Below the pieces are notes generated by a model. That model did no database searches. It was not told the DNA's origin and saw nothing but the letters and a program-made list of their open reading frames with translations. From positions 1-64,000 of the forward strand of contig NZ_FOFV01000007.1 of NCBI RefSeq assembly GCF_900111005.1: DNA of 64,000 nt, given 5' to 3'. Below, piece after piece: positions 25,583 to 33,350 of this stretch. The DNA is from Lentzea albida. GTDB lineage: Bacteria > Actinomycetota > Actinomycetes > Mycobacteriales > Pseudonocardiaceae. Each line of letters opens with the position of its first letter. The stretch's first letter is position 1. The position numbers and the translations under genes are program-made.

Positions 25583-25625
25583 GACCACCACCCGATTGGC
25601 CCAGTTGCCGACTACGGAGCGCACA
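25583..25625 (+). promoter_or_regulatory. Conserved 5' leader of LAL regulator 2
   Basis: This is the counterpart of 18660-18702: CCACCCGAT-GG, AGTTG and ACTACGGAGCGCACA precede the ATG. Confidence 0.65.
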
Positions 25626-28505
25626 ATGGTTTCCGACGCACACCACTCACCGGCCGCCGGCACCACCCTGGTCGGCCGCGGTGCGGAGTTAGGCCTGATC
25701 GTCGACGCCTTGGAGGCGGCGAAGCGCGCCACGCCCTCCGTGCTCCTGGTGGAGGGCACACCCGGCCTGGGCAAGACCGCGCTCCTGGACGTGGCACACG
25801 AACTGGCCCGCGAGCGCGGGTTCGCGGTCTGCCGTGCGAAGGCCTCGCTGGTGGAGCGGGAGGTGCCCTTCGCCGTCGTCCAGCAGCTCTTCGACCACCT
25901 GCCCGACGAGATGTCCCCCCGCCGCGACGACCAGGCCGTGCAGCACGCGTGCGACGTCATCGCCGGGCACGTGGACGACCGGGAGCCAAGCCACGTCGAC
26001 CGGGCGGTCCGCAGCCTCCACCGCTTCGCCGCCGAGCTCGCGCTGCACGCGCCGCTGTGCCTGGCCGTCGACGACGTGCACTGGGCGGACGTGCCGTCGT
26101 TGCGCTGGTTGAACCACCTCGCGCACCGCGTGGCGGAGCTCCCGGTCGTGCTGCTGACGACCCGCACGCCCGGCATCCGGCCGACCGACCCCCTGCTGAT
26201 GGCGGAACTGGAGCTCCGCTCCCGGCGCGTGCGGCTCCCGTTCTTCACCGCGGAGAACGTCTCGCGGCTTACCGAGCAGTTCCTCGGACGCACACCGGAC
26301 GAGAAGTTCACCGCAGCCCTCCTCGACGGCACCGGTGGCTGCCCCACCGTGACGCACCACTTCCTGAGCGTGATGCGGGACCGGTCGGTCGTTCCGGACC
26401 ACAACGCCGTGAGCACCCTGCTCCGCCCCGAGTCCGAGAACCTCGGTCAGTCGCTGCTGGCACGGCTCAACCGGCAGTCACCCGAACTCGTCGAGGTCGC
26501 CAAGGCGATCGCGGTCGTCGAGCCGTCCGGCCTCGACCTCCTGACCGCCGTCCTCGACGTGGGCGATGGGGAGACCGCCGACCGGGTGCGGCAGCTCGGA
26601 GGAATGGGCGTGCTCACGCCGGACGGCGAGCTGAGGTTCACGCACCGGGTCATCAAGAACACGATCGAGAGCGCGATCTCCTACCGGGAACGCGAGGACC
26701 TCCACGCCAGGGCCGCGCGGTTCCTGCACCACAGGCGGGCCCCGGCTCCGGTCGTGGCGCACCACGTCCTGCGGACGTCCGCGCGGTTGGGCGCGTGGGC
26801 GGTGGACGTCCTCAGCGCCGCCGCCCGCACGGCCGTCGGCGAGGGCGATCCTCGCTCGGGCGCGAAGCTGCTCACCAGAGCCCTCGCGGAGGACCTCTCC
26901 ACCGCCGAGAGGAACGACGTGGTGCTGCGGCTCGGTCTGGCCGAGGCCTGCTTCGACCCGCAGATGGCCGTGGTGCACCTCGAGGAGGGGATGGCGGGGC
27001 TCGACGACCCGGCCACGCTTCTGAAGGCCGCCTGCCGCCTCACGCAGGTCCTCTACTTCGACGGTGCGTACGACACCGCGAGCGAGGTGCTGCGCCGGAC
27101 CAGGGCCGTGATCGGGCAGGACGACCCGGTGGCCGCCGACATGATCCGCCTGCTGGAACGGGTCACCGTGCCGTCCGCGGCCCCGGAGACCCGGCAGGTG
27201 GACTTCCGGCTGATCGACGAGCGGGAGTGGCGCCGCGGCGACGCGCGCGGGCGCGCGCTGGCGGGCCTGGTCGCGGAGGACGCGAGCAGCAGGGGCGTCG
27301 ACCTGCCGACGTGCCGGAAGGCGGCGCTGGCGGCGTTGTCCGGCGGTACGGCCGCCATCACGCAGGACCCGCGGCTGGTGGTCGCGGTGCTCGACTCCCT
27401 CCTGCGCGCCGACGAGGCCGAACTCGCGCTGCGCCACAGCGACGAGATCCTGTTCGAGGCCCGCCGGGACGAGCTGACGCTGACCACACTGCTCGGGCAC
27501 GCCCTCCGGTCGCGGGCGCACCACCTCCGCGGATCGTTCAGGGAGGCGGTGGCGGACGCGGAGCTCGCGTTGTCCGCGGCGCGAGCGGCGAAGCTACCGG
27601 ACGACCACTTCGGACAGGTCAACGCCATCGACGCCTTGGCTCGCGCTCAGGTGGCACTCGGTGACCTGGACGCGGCGCGGAACGCGCTCCGGCCGTTCGA
27701 CGGGTCGAGGGAGCTGCCTCACACCTGGCACCACACCGCGCTGCTGCACGCCAGGGGCGCGATGCGCATGGCGCTCGGCGACACCGAGGGAGCACTGGCC
27801 GACCAGCTCGAATGCGGCGAACGGCTCCAGCACTGGGGCAGGCCCAGTCCGACGCTGCGCCCCTGGCGGTCGTACGCGGCGCTGGCCCACCTGCGGCTCG
27901 GGCAACCGAAGCCCGCCCTGGACCTCGCGCTGCAGGAGCTGACGCTGGCACGGGAGTGGGGCGCACCCACCACGATCGGCCGCGCGCTGCTGACCGTGGG
28001 CGTGGCAACCGGCGGCACCTCCGCCACCCCGTGGCTGACCGAGGCCGAGTCGGTGCTGCGCCGGTCACCCGCGCGCATGCTGCACGCAGAAGCGCACCTG
28101 GAACTCGCCGCCACGAGATGGGAGAAGGGGCAGCACGACATCGCCCGGCACCACGTCGCGGAAGCGAGAGCGCTCGGCGAGCGGTGCGGCGTCGCCGTGG
28201 AGCCGGGAGAGCGGCTCCACGGCCTGACCTCCGCCGGCGCACCACCCGCACAGGTCCCGCAGCCCGCCGGACCGACGCAGGTCGCGCGACATGACCCGCG
28301 GATCAACGCGCTCCTCCTGACACCGCACGAGCACCGCGTGGCTGGTCTGGTGCTCGACGGGAGGTCGAACGACGAGATCGCGCACGAGCTGGGCGTGTCG
28401 CGGCGCACCGTCGAGTTCCACCTCACCGCCATCTACCGCAAGCTCGGCATACGCAGGCGAACCCAGCTGCGCGCGGCGCTCGCGGGGTACACCCCGCGGG
28501 GGTGA
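25626..28505 (+). CDS. LAL-family LuxR transcriptional regulator 2 (TTA codon)
   Basis: The 959-residue paralogue of the regulator at 18703 is collinear along its whole length. It has Walker A EGTPGLGKTA, Walker B CLAVDDVHWAD and a C-terminal LuxR helix-turn-helix (LTPHEHRVAGLVLDGRSNDEIA, VSRRTVEFHLTAIYRKLG). The ATG at 25626 is supported by the conserved leader and GGAG; the much longer open frame upstream is not coding. Codon 22 is TTA (25689-25691), the rare leucine codon read by the bldA tRNA in streptomycetes; the paralogue uses TTG there. It is divergent from the isopropylmalate-synthase-like operon and convergent with the HMG-CoA reductase gene. Confidence 0.93.
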   Translation: MVSDAHHSPAAGTTLVGRGAELGLIVDALEAAKRATPSVLLVEGTPGLGKTALLDVAHELARERGFAVCRAKASLVEREVPFAVVQQLFDHLPDEMSPRRDDQAVQHACDVIAGHVDDREPSHVDRAVRSLHRFAAELALHAPLCLAVDDVHWADVPSLRWLNHLAHRVAELPVVLLTTRTPGIRPTDPLLMAELELRSRRVRLPFFTAENVSRLTEQFLGRTPDEKFTAALLDGTGGCPTVTHHFLSVMRDRSVVPDHNAVSTLLRPESENLGQSLLARLNRQSPELVEVAKAIAVVEPSGLDLLTAVLDVGDGETADRVRQLGGMGVLTPDGELRFTHRVIKNTIESAISYREREDLHARAARFLHHRRAPAPVVAHHVLRTSARLGAWAVDVLSAAARTAVGEGDPRSGAKLLTRALAEDLSTAERNDVVLRLGLAEACFDPQMAVVHLEEGMAGLDDPATLLKAACRLTQVLYFDGAYDTASEVLRRTRAVIGQDDPVAADMIRLLERVTVPSAAPETRQVDFRLIDEREWRRGDARGRALAGLVAEDASSRGVDLPTCRKAALAALSGGTAAITQDPRLVVAVLDSLLRADEAELALRHSDEILFEARRDELTLTTLLGHALRSRAHHLRGSFREAVADAELALSAARAAKLPDDHFGQVNAIDALARAQVALGDLDAARNALRPFDGSRELPHTWHHTALLHARGAMRMALGDTEGALADQLECGERLQHWGRPSPTLRPWRSYAALAHLRLGQPKPALDLALQELTLAREWGAPTTIGRALLTVGVATGGTSATPWLTEAESVLRRSPARMLHAEAHLELAATRWEKGQHDIARHHVAEARALGERCGVAVEPGERLHGLTSAGAPPAQVPQPAGPTQVARHDPRINALLLTPHEHRVAGLVLDGRSNDEIAHELGVSRRTVEFHLTAIYRKLGIRRRTQLRAALAGYTPRG

Positions 28506-28552
28506 CCTCTGCCGGGAGGGGCACGGCGGGTGCCGGTGCCGACCGAGCAGGC

Positions 28553-29788
28553 TCAGTCCACCTCGTCGGGGTTGTTGCGTCCGAGGGATTCGTGGGCGGC
28601 GACGAACTCGTTCGCGCACTGGGCGACCGCGCAGCCCACTTCGCCGGCCAGCAGCACCGCGGCGATGATCTCGGCGAGTTTGCCGACCTTGCCGGTGCCG
28701 GCGCAGCCGACCACGGCGAGTGTCGCCTGGAAGGCCGGCAGGCCGGTGCCGCCGCCGACCGTTCCCACGACGAGGGTGGGCAGGGTGAGGGAGATCTCGA
28801 GGTCGCCGCTGCCGGTGACGCGCGAGTCCACGATCGCCTTCGAGCACTCGCCCAGGTAGGCCATGTCCTGCCCGAAGGCCTGGAACAGGCCGGCCATGCC
28901 GTTGACGACGTGGATGTTGAGCGACGAGCTGCCGTGCAGGGCCAGTGCGCTGCGGTACGCCTGGATGTAGCGGTCCAGTCGCCGCACGTCGGTCCGCCCC
29001 TGCGATGCCACGACATCGGCGGAGAGGACCGCCCGCGCGGTCACGGCCTTGCCCTTCAGGCGTGCCGGGATGGGCTTCTTGTCCTCCGGGTACGGCAGGA
29101 ACTCCTCCAGCTCGATGCCGCTGTGCCGCACGATGTGCTCGGAGACCGCGGCGATCGCCTTGCTCGCCATGTTGCTGCCCATCGCGTCACCGGTGGTGAA
29201 CTCGACCGACACCAGCACGGTGGACCCGACGTGGTCGTAGTCCACGCGCTGGGCGCGCAGATGACCGCTCGTGCTCTCCGCCACGGCCAGCAGGACCTGC
29301 TCCTGGTTCCTGCACCACAGGACGAGGTCCTGCGCCGCACCGAGGCTGCGCACCCGGTAGTGGATGCCCCGCAGGAAGCGGTCGTCGGTCACGACGACCT
29401 CACAGCCCCCGGAGGCCTTGAGCATCTTGGCGCCGCGGCTGTAGGACGCCACGAGCGTGCCCTCCAGGGTCGCCATGGGCACCACGAACTCGCCGGCCGC
29501 GTGCTGCCCGTGCACGAGAACGGGACCGCACAGCCCCAGGGGCACCGGTACGGCACCGACGAAGTTCTCGACGTTGCCCACCACGTCGCTTTCCGTGAGC
29601 GTGGTCTCCAGTGCCGCGATGAGCTCCTTGTCGTCGGAGAGCAGGGTCGCGAGCAGGTCCGCCCGCTCGCGGCCGCTGGTGCGCGAAATGTGCATCTTGG
29701 TGTGCCGTTCTGCCGAGTGGTCGAAGAGGTCCGGGCTGCGGGAGGTCGCGCCTTCTCCGGGTGGAGAACCTGGCTGATTGCTCGTCAC
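28553..29788 (-). CDS. Hydroxymethylglutaryl-CoA reductase
   Basis: The 411-residue protein carries the HMG-CoA reductase signatures in order. These are ENFVGAVPVPLGLCGP, the catalytic Glu in MATLEGTLVASYSRGAK, GDAMGSNMASKAI (NADPH site), the catalytic Lys in DKKP, the catalytic Asp in FGQDMAY, LVVGTVGGGTGLP, and the late His in VAAHESLGRN. The enzyme therefore looks active in reducing HMG-CoA, or a close analogue, to mevalonate. The GTG at 29788 overlaps the glycosyltransferase stop as GTGA; an internal ATG at 29695 would drop 31 residues that lie before the conserved core. No mevalonate kinase, HMG-CoA synthase or isoprenoid gene is nearby, so a dedicated role in the cluster is likely. Confidence 0.92.
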   Translation of the reverse strand: MTSNQPGSPPGEGATSRSPDLFDHSAERHTKMHISRTSGRERADLLATLLSDDKELIAALETTLTESDVVGNVENFVGAVPVPLGLCGPVLVHGQHAAGEFVVPMATLEGTLVASYSRGAKMLKASGGCEVVVTDDRFLRGIHYRVRSLGAAQDLVLWCRNQEQVLLAVAESTSGHLRAQRVDYDHVGSTVLVSVEFTTGDAMGSNMASKAIAAVSEHIVRHSGIELEEFLPYPEDKKPIPARLKGKAVTARAVLSADVVASQGRTDVRRLDRYIQAYRSALALHGSSSLNIHVVNGMAGLFQAFGQDMAYLGECSKAIVDSRVTGSGDLEISLTLPTLVVGTVGGGTGLPAFQATLAVVGCAGTGKVGKLAEIIAAVLLAGEVGCAVAQCANEFVAAHESLGRNNPDEVD

Positions 29789-31086
29789 ACCAGTGCTTTT
29801 CCGGCCATCTCGACCATGTCGGTGATGGTGCGCAGCGCGTCGTACTCCGCGTACTCGGCCTGCAGCCGTCGCGCGGCGGCGCGGTAGGTGTCGTCCCGCA
29901 GCACGGTGTTCACCGCTCGGTCGATGTCGGCGGCGCGGGGCCTGCTCGTGGCGAGGTTGATGGCCGCACCGGTCCACGCGGCGTGCGCGGTGGAGTCCTT
30001 CTTCTCCTCGGTCTCCCCTGCCAGGACGAGAGGGACGCCCCGGCTGAGCGCCATCTGCATCCCGCCGAACCCGCCGTTGCTGACGAACACGTCGACGTGC
30101 GGCAGCAACCGCGTGTACGGGATGTACTCCGCAGCACGCACGTTGCTCGGAAGATCCCCGAGGTCGCTCACCGGCCGGCCGCCGGTGGTGGCGATCACCA
30201 GGCAGTCCTGACCGGCCAGGGCCTCGATCGTGGGCAGCATCAGTTCGGAGTAGTCGTCGTTGCTCACGGTGCCCTGCGACACCAGGACGACCTTCTCGGC
30301 GTTGAGCACGTCGTCCCACCAGTGCGGCAGGGGCACGTCCTGGTGGTCCTCCTCCCACGGCACGCCCACGTAGCGAACCGAGTCGGGCAGGTCGCTGCGC
30401 GGGTACTCCATGGAGGGGATGGACAGGTGCAACAGCTCGTCGGGCACCACGACCTGCGCGTCGAAGTACGAGGGCAGGGTTCCGGTGCCACCGCAGTCGC
30501 GGACCAGTTGCTCCGCGAGGCGCTGGGCGGACGAGAAGGCCGCGCGCACCTCCGCGTTCAGCCGGGTGTTGCGCTCACGACCACTCGGAGACGCGTCGGG
30601 CAGCAGCCCCATGCCGAAAGGTGCGGTGTCCACGCTGTACAGCGGAAGCACCGTGACGCCGAGACCGAGCACCCGCACCGGCCGAATGCCCGGCGCGCCC
30701 AGCTGGATCGGCCAGAGCCCGTTGAAGTACATCTCGTGCAACACGACCGTCGGCGTGTCCGGTTGCTGCGCCAGGACTTCCTGGATGGCCTCGTGCTGCT
30801 CCCGCATGGGTTTGGCCAGCACCTCGGTGAGGTAGACGGCGATCTGCTCGACCCCGGGTTCGGCCGCGGTGAGCGCGGGGACGGTCTGGTACACGTTCGG
30901 GCCGTCGTAGTCGGCGTACCCCTTCAACGGGTGGAAGGTGGCGCCCGTGCTGATGACCGCGTCGCGCAGGTTGTTGCCGGTGACGAAGGTGACGTCGTAC
31001 CCCTGGGCCACGAGGTGCGCGGCGATGGGGCGCAGCGGGTTCACGTGTCCGGGGAAGGGAATCGCTGCCATGATCACGCGGGTCAT
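29785..31086 (-). CDS. GT1-family (MGT/UGT-type) glycosyltransferase
   Basis: The 433-residue GT-B glycosyltransferase is of the macrolide-glycosyltransferase type. The N-terminal acceptor domain opens AAIPFPGHVNPLRPIA. The C-terminal nucleotide-sugar domain has SQGTVSN, IPYTRLLPHVDVFVSNGGFGGM and GVPLVLAGETEEKKDSTAH. The start ATG has GGAGG upstream and lies ~40 nt from the predicted -10 of operator 4. It is translationally coupled to the HMG-CoA reductase. No deoxysugar genes are in the window, so it may use a common UDP-sugar, either to decorate the product or to inactivate it for self-protection. Confidence 0.92.
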   Translation of the reverse strand: MTRVIMAAIPFPGHVNPLRPIAAHLVAQGYDVTFVTGNNLRDAVISTGATFHPLKGYADYDGPNVYQTVPALTAAEPGVEQIAVYLTEVLAKPMREQHEAIQEVLAQQPDTPTVVLHEMYFNGLWPIQLGAPGIRPVRVLGLGVTVLPLYSVDTAPFGMGLLPDASPSGRERNTRLNAEVRAAFSSAQRLAEQLVRDCGGTGTLPSYFDAQVVVPDELLHLSIPSMEYPRSDLPDSVRYVGVPWEEDHQDVPLPHWWDDVLNAEKVVLVSQGTVSNDDYSELMLPTIEALAGQDCLVIATTGGRPVSDLGDLPSNVRAAEYIPYTRLLPHVDVFVSNGGFGGMQMALSRGVPLVLAGETEEKKDSTAHAAWTGAAINLATSRPRAADIDRAVNTVLRDDTYRAAARRLQAEYAEYDALRTITDMVEMAGKALV

Positions 31087-31130
31087 GCCTTGACCTCCAG
31101 GGGTGTGCTTCGAAGAGAAGTCCGTCCTCG

Positions 31131-31174
31131 ACGGTAGTGACCGCGCCCGCGACCACCCTGCGGAACTCCGCAGT
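31131..31174 (-). promoter_or_regulatory. Operator/promoter 4 (glycosyltransferase-HMGR operon)
   Basis: CTGCGGAACTCCGCAG (31158-31173) is a perfect palindrome apart from its AC centre, 21 bp from the bottom-strand TACCGT (31136-31131). A weak second copy, CCGCGGGTGTTCCACAG (31177-31193), lies just upstream. Confidence 0.8.
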
Positions 31175-31297
31175 CACCGCGGGTGTTCCACAGTGCCGCC
31201 TCTCGAATTCTTGCTGCGCAGGAAGGATTCACGTTCTTACAAGTCCATACAGGACAGTGACGTGGTGTGCGTGGCCGCCGGTCCTTCGTCCGTGTCG

Positions 31298-32779
31298 TCA
31301 TCGGCGTGGCACGACCTCGAACTGGCCCATCATCGAGTGGGTGGCGTGGTCGAGGAAGTGGCAGTGGAACGGGTAGCGGCCCAGGTGGGAGTCGAACGTG
31401 GCCTGGATGCGGACGACATCGCCGGGGAACAGCCGGACGGTGTCCTTCGGGTACGAGTCGTAGGCGGGCTCGGGCCTGCCGTTGCGGTCGAGGACCCGGA
31501 ACTGCACGAGGTGCAGGTGCATCGTGTGCTGGATGCCGAGAGCGGCGTCGTCGTTCACGATCTCCCAGATCTCAGTCGAACCGTGCTCGATCGTGGCGTC
31601 CACGCGATCCGGGTCGAATCCCTTGTCGTTGATGACGAACTGGCCGCTGGCGAGGTCCAGCCGCAGGACGAACCGCCGGGTTCTCGTGACGTTTCCCCGC
31701 AGCGGGTCGTTCGCCGGCCATCCCGGAATCCTCCCTGGTGCCAAGGGGATCCGCGCACGGTTCCAGTCGGGGATGACCGACTCCGACTTGGACCAGGGGC
31801 CCCCGCCGCCGACCCGGAACTGCAGGATGTCCCGCTTGTTCTCGGACAGGGCCGCCACGTTCTGCAAGGCGATCGCCGTGCCCTGCGGAACCGATCGGAA
31901 GTCCACCAGGACCTCGACGCGCTCCGCGGGCCAGAGGTCGATCTCCTGCCGCACCGCGGGAACGCGCAGGAAGCCGCCGTCGGAAGCGATCTGCAGGAAC
32001 GTCGCTCCGGTGGAGAGCCGGAACCGGAACACCTCCAGGTTCGACCCGTTGATCAACCTGAGGCGGTACAGCTTCCGCTTGACCTCGAAGTAGGGCTGCG
32101 GCCGTCCGTTCACGAGGATCGTCGGCCGGTTCATGAAGTCGTCCGGCACGAAGACGAGCTGCCCCCTGCTGTCGAACTTCGCGTCCCTGAGCACGAGGGG
32201 GACGTCGAACTCGCCGCCGGGCAGCGGGAGCAGCGCGTCCACGGGGTCCGACAAGAGGTACGCGCCGGAAAGGCCGCGGTAGACCTGCTCGCCCTCCAGG
32301 TGGTGGGTGTGGTCGTGGTACCAGAGCGTGGCGGCGCGCTGGTCGTTCGGATACCGGTAGACCCTCGCCTGGCCGGGCGCGATCGGGTCCATCGGGTGCC
32401 CGTCGCTCGACGGGAGGACGTCGGCGCCGTGCAGGTGGACCGTCGCGGGGCCGGGCAGGCCGTTGACCTGCCTGACCACCGCGGCACGTCCGCGCCGGGC
32501 GCGGATGGTCGGGCCGGGAAAGCTCCCGTTGAAGGTGAGCGTCCTCGTCCGGATGCCGGGCAGGATCTCCAGATCAGTCTCGGCGATCCGCATGTCGTAG
32601 TAGTCGGTGTCCGCGGTGCTCCGCGTGGGCTTCAGCACCGGGGGGATCGACAACGGCACCGAGAAGGGCGGTACCCGCGGCGGGTCGTCGGAGAACGCGG
32701 ACGCCAGCTGTCTCGCCGGGAAGACCAGGGCCGCGCCGACGACGGACCCGAGCTTGATCGCATCTCTTCTGTTCAGCAC
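31298..32779 (-). CDS. Secreted multicopper oxidase (phenoxazinone-synthase/CotA type)
   Basis: The 493-residue laccase-like oxidase has all copper-binding motifs: HLHG, WYHDH, HTMHLHLVQF and HCHFLDHATHSMM. It opens with a twin-arginine-like signal (RRDAIKLGSVVGAALVFPA). The GTG at 32779 is preferred to 32788 because GGAGG lies 8 bases upstream. Related enzymes oxidise o-aminophenols or phenols. In an operon with an O-methyltransferase and an aryl-type ligase, oxidative coupling of an aromatic intermediate outside the cell is plausible but unproven. Confidence 0.9.
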   Translation of the reverse strand: MLNRRDAIKLGSVVGAALVFPARQLASAFSDDPPRVPPFSVPLSIPPVLKPTRSTADTDYYDMRIAETDLEILPGIRTRTLTFNGSFPGPTIRARRGRAAVVRQVNGLPGPATVHLHGADVLPSSDGHPMDPIAPGQARVYRYPNDQRAATLWYHDHTHHLEGEQVYRGLSGAYLLSDPVDALLPLPGGEFDVPLVLRDAKFDSRGQLVFVPDDFMNRPTILVNGRPQPYFEVKRKLYRLRLINGSNLEVFRFRLSTGATFLQIASDGGFLRVPAVRQEIDLWPAERVEVLVDFRSVPQGTAIALQNVAALSENKRDILQFRVGGGGPWSKSESVIPDWNRARIPLAPGRIPGWPANDPLRGNVTRTRRFVLRLDLASGQFVINDKGFDPDRVDATIEHGSTEIWEIVNDDAALGIQHTMHLHLVQFRVLDRNGRPEPAYDSYPKDTVRLFPGDVVRIQATFDSHLGRYPFHCHFLDHATHSMMGQFEVVPRR

Positions 32780-33320
32780 GTCGACCACCTCCGGGGATTC
32801 GGGGAGAGCGCCGCAGGTGCGGCGTGACCGCGGCGAGCAGGGAGAGCACGAACGAGTACTGCAACACGCTGATCGCCGCGGACATCGTGTTCCCCGGCGA
32901 GATGGCGTTGCCGACCGTCAGGCCCGCCAGGGGGATCGTCACCGCGGCACTGACGACGGCCGACGTCGCGGCGAAGACCAGCGGGGAGGTGACGCGTCCC
33001 GCCGCCCACCGCCGGGAGGCGACCACGGCGAGCAGCAGGCTCGCCATGGTCGCGTGCGCCGCGAGCAGCGTGATGCCGGCGAAGTTCGGAACGGCGTTCG
33101 CCACGATCGCCGGGGGCGGGGTGAGCGATCTCCGCACCCCGGAGTGGTGTCCGGCACCGGAGGTGAGGGCGGGCTGGGGCAGCACGTCCACATAGGACGC
33201 CCAGTCCCGGATCTGCCAGGCCACGACCGCGCCGAGGGCGACCGCGAGCAGGGCCAGTGCGGCCGTGGGCCAGGGGCTGTGTGGTGGGGACGCGGACCGG
33301 ACTGCGACCTCGTACTGCAT
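32574..33320 (-). CDS. Putative membrane protein, C-terminus doubtful
   Basis: The frame encodes a four-helix membrane protein (helices in PWPTAALALLAVALGAVVAW, FAGITLLAAHATMASLLLAVV, PLVFAATSAVVSAAVTIPLAG and SAAISVLQYSFVLSLLAAVTP). The last ~75 residues overlap the oxidase gene by ~200 bp in another frame, are Arg/Gly-rich and look non-native. A single-base shift near 32820 would give a stop at 32773, just before the oxidase start. This is therefore either a sequencing or real frameshift, or an unusually long overlap. Function is unknown. Confidence 0.6.
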   Translation of the reverse strand: MQYEVAVRSASPPHSPWPTAALALLAVALGAVVAWQIRDWASYVDVLPQPALTSGAGHHSGVRRSLTPPPAIVANAVPNFAGITLLAAHATMASLLLAVVASRRWAAGRVTSPLVFAATSAVVSAAVTIPLAGLTVGNAISPGNTMSAAISVLQYSFVLSLLAAVTPHLRRSPRIPGGGRRAEQKRCDQARVRRRRGPGLPGETAGVRVLRRPAAGTALLGAVVDPPGAEAHAEHRGHRLLRHADRRD

Positions 33321-33350
33321 GGAGCCACCTTCCCGCCCGCGTTCCGCGGA

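Noticed and set aside
23727-25625. Long upstream extension of regulator 2's open frame
   Set aside because: The sequence is antisense to the isopropylmalate-synthase-like gene. The conserved leader and GGAG place the start at 25626.
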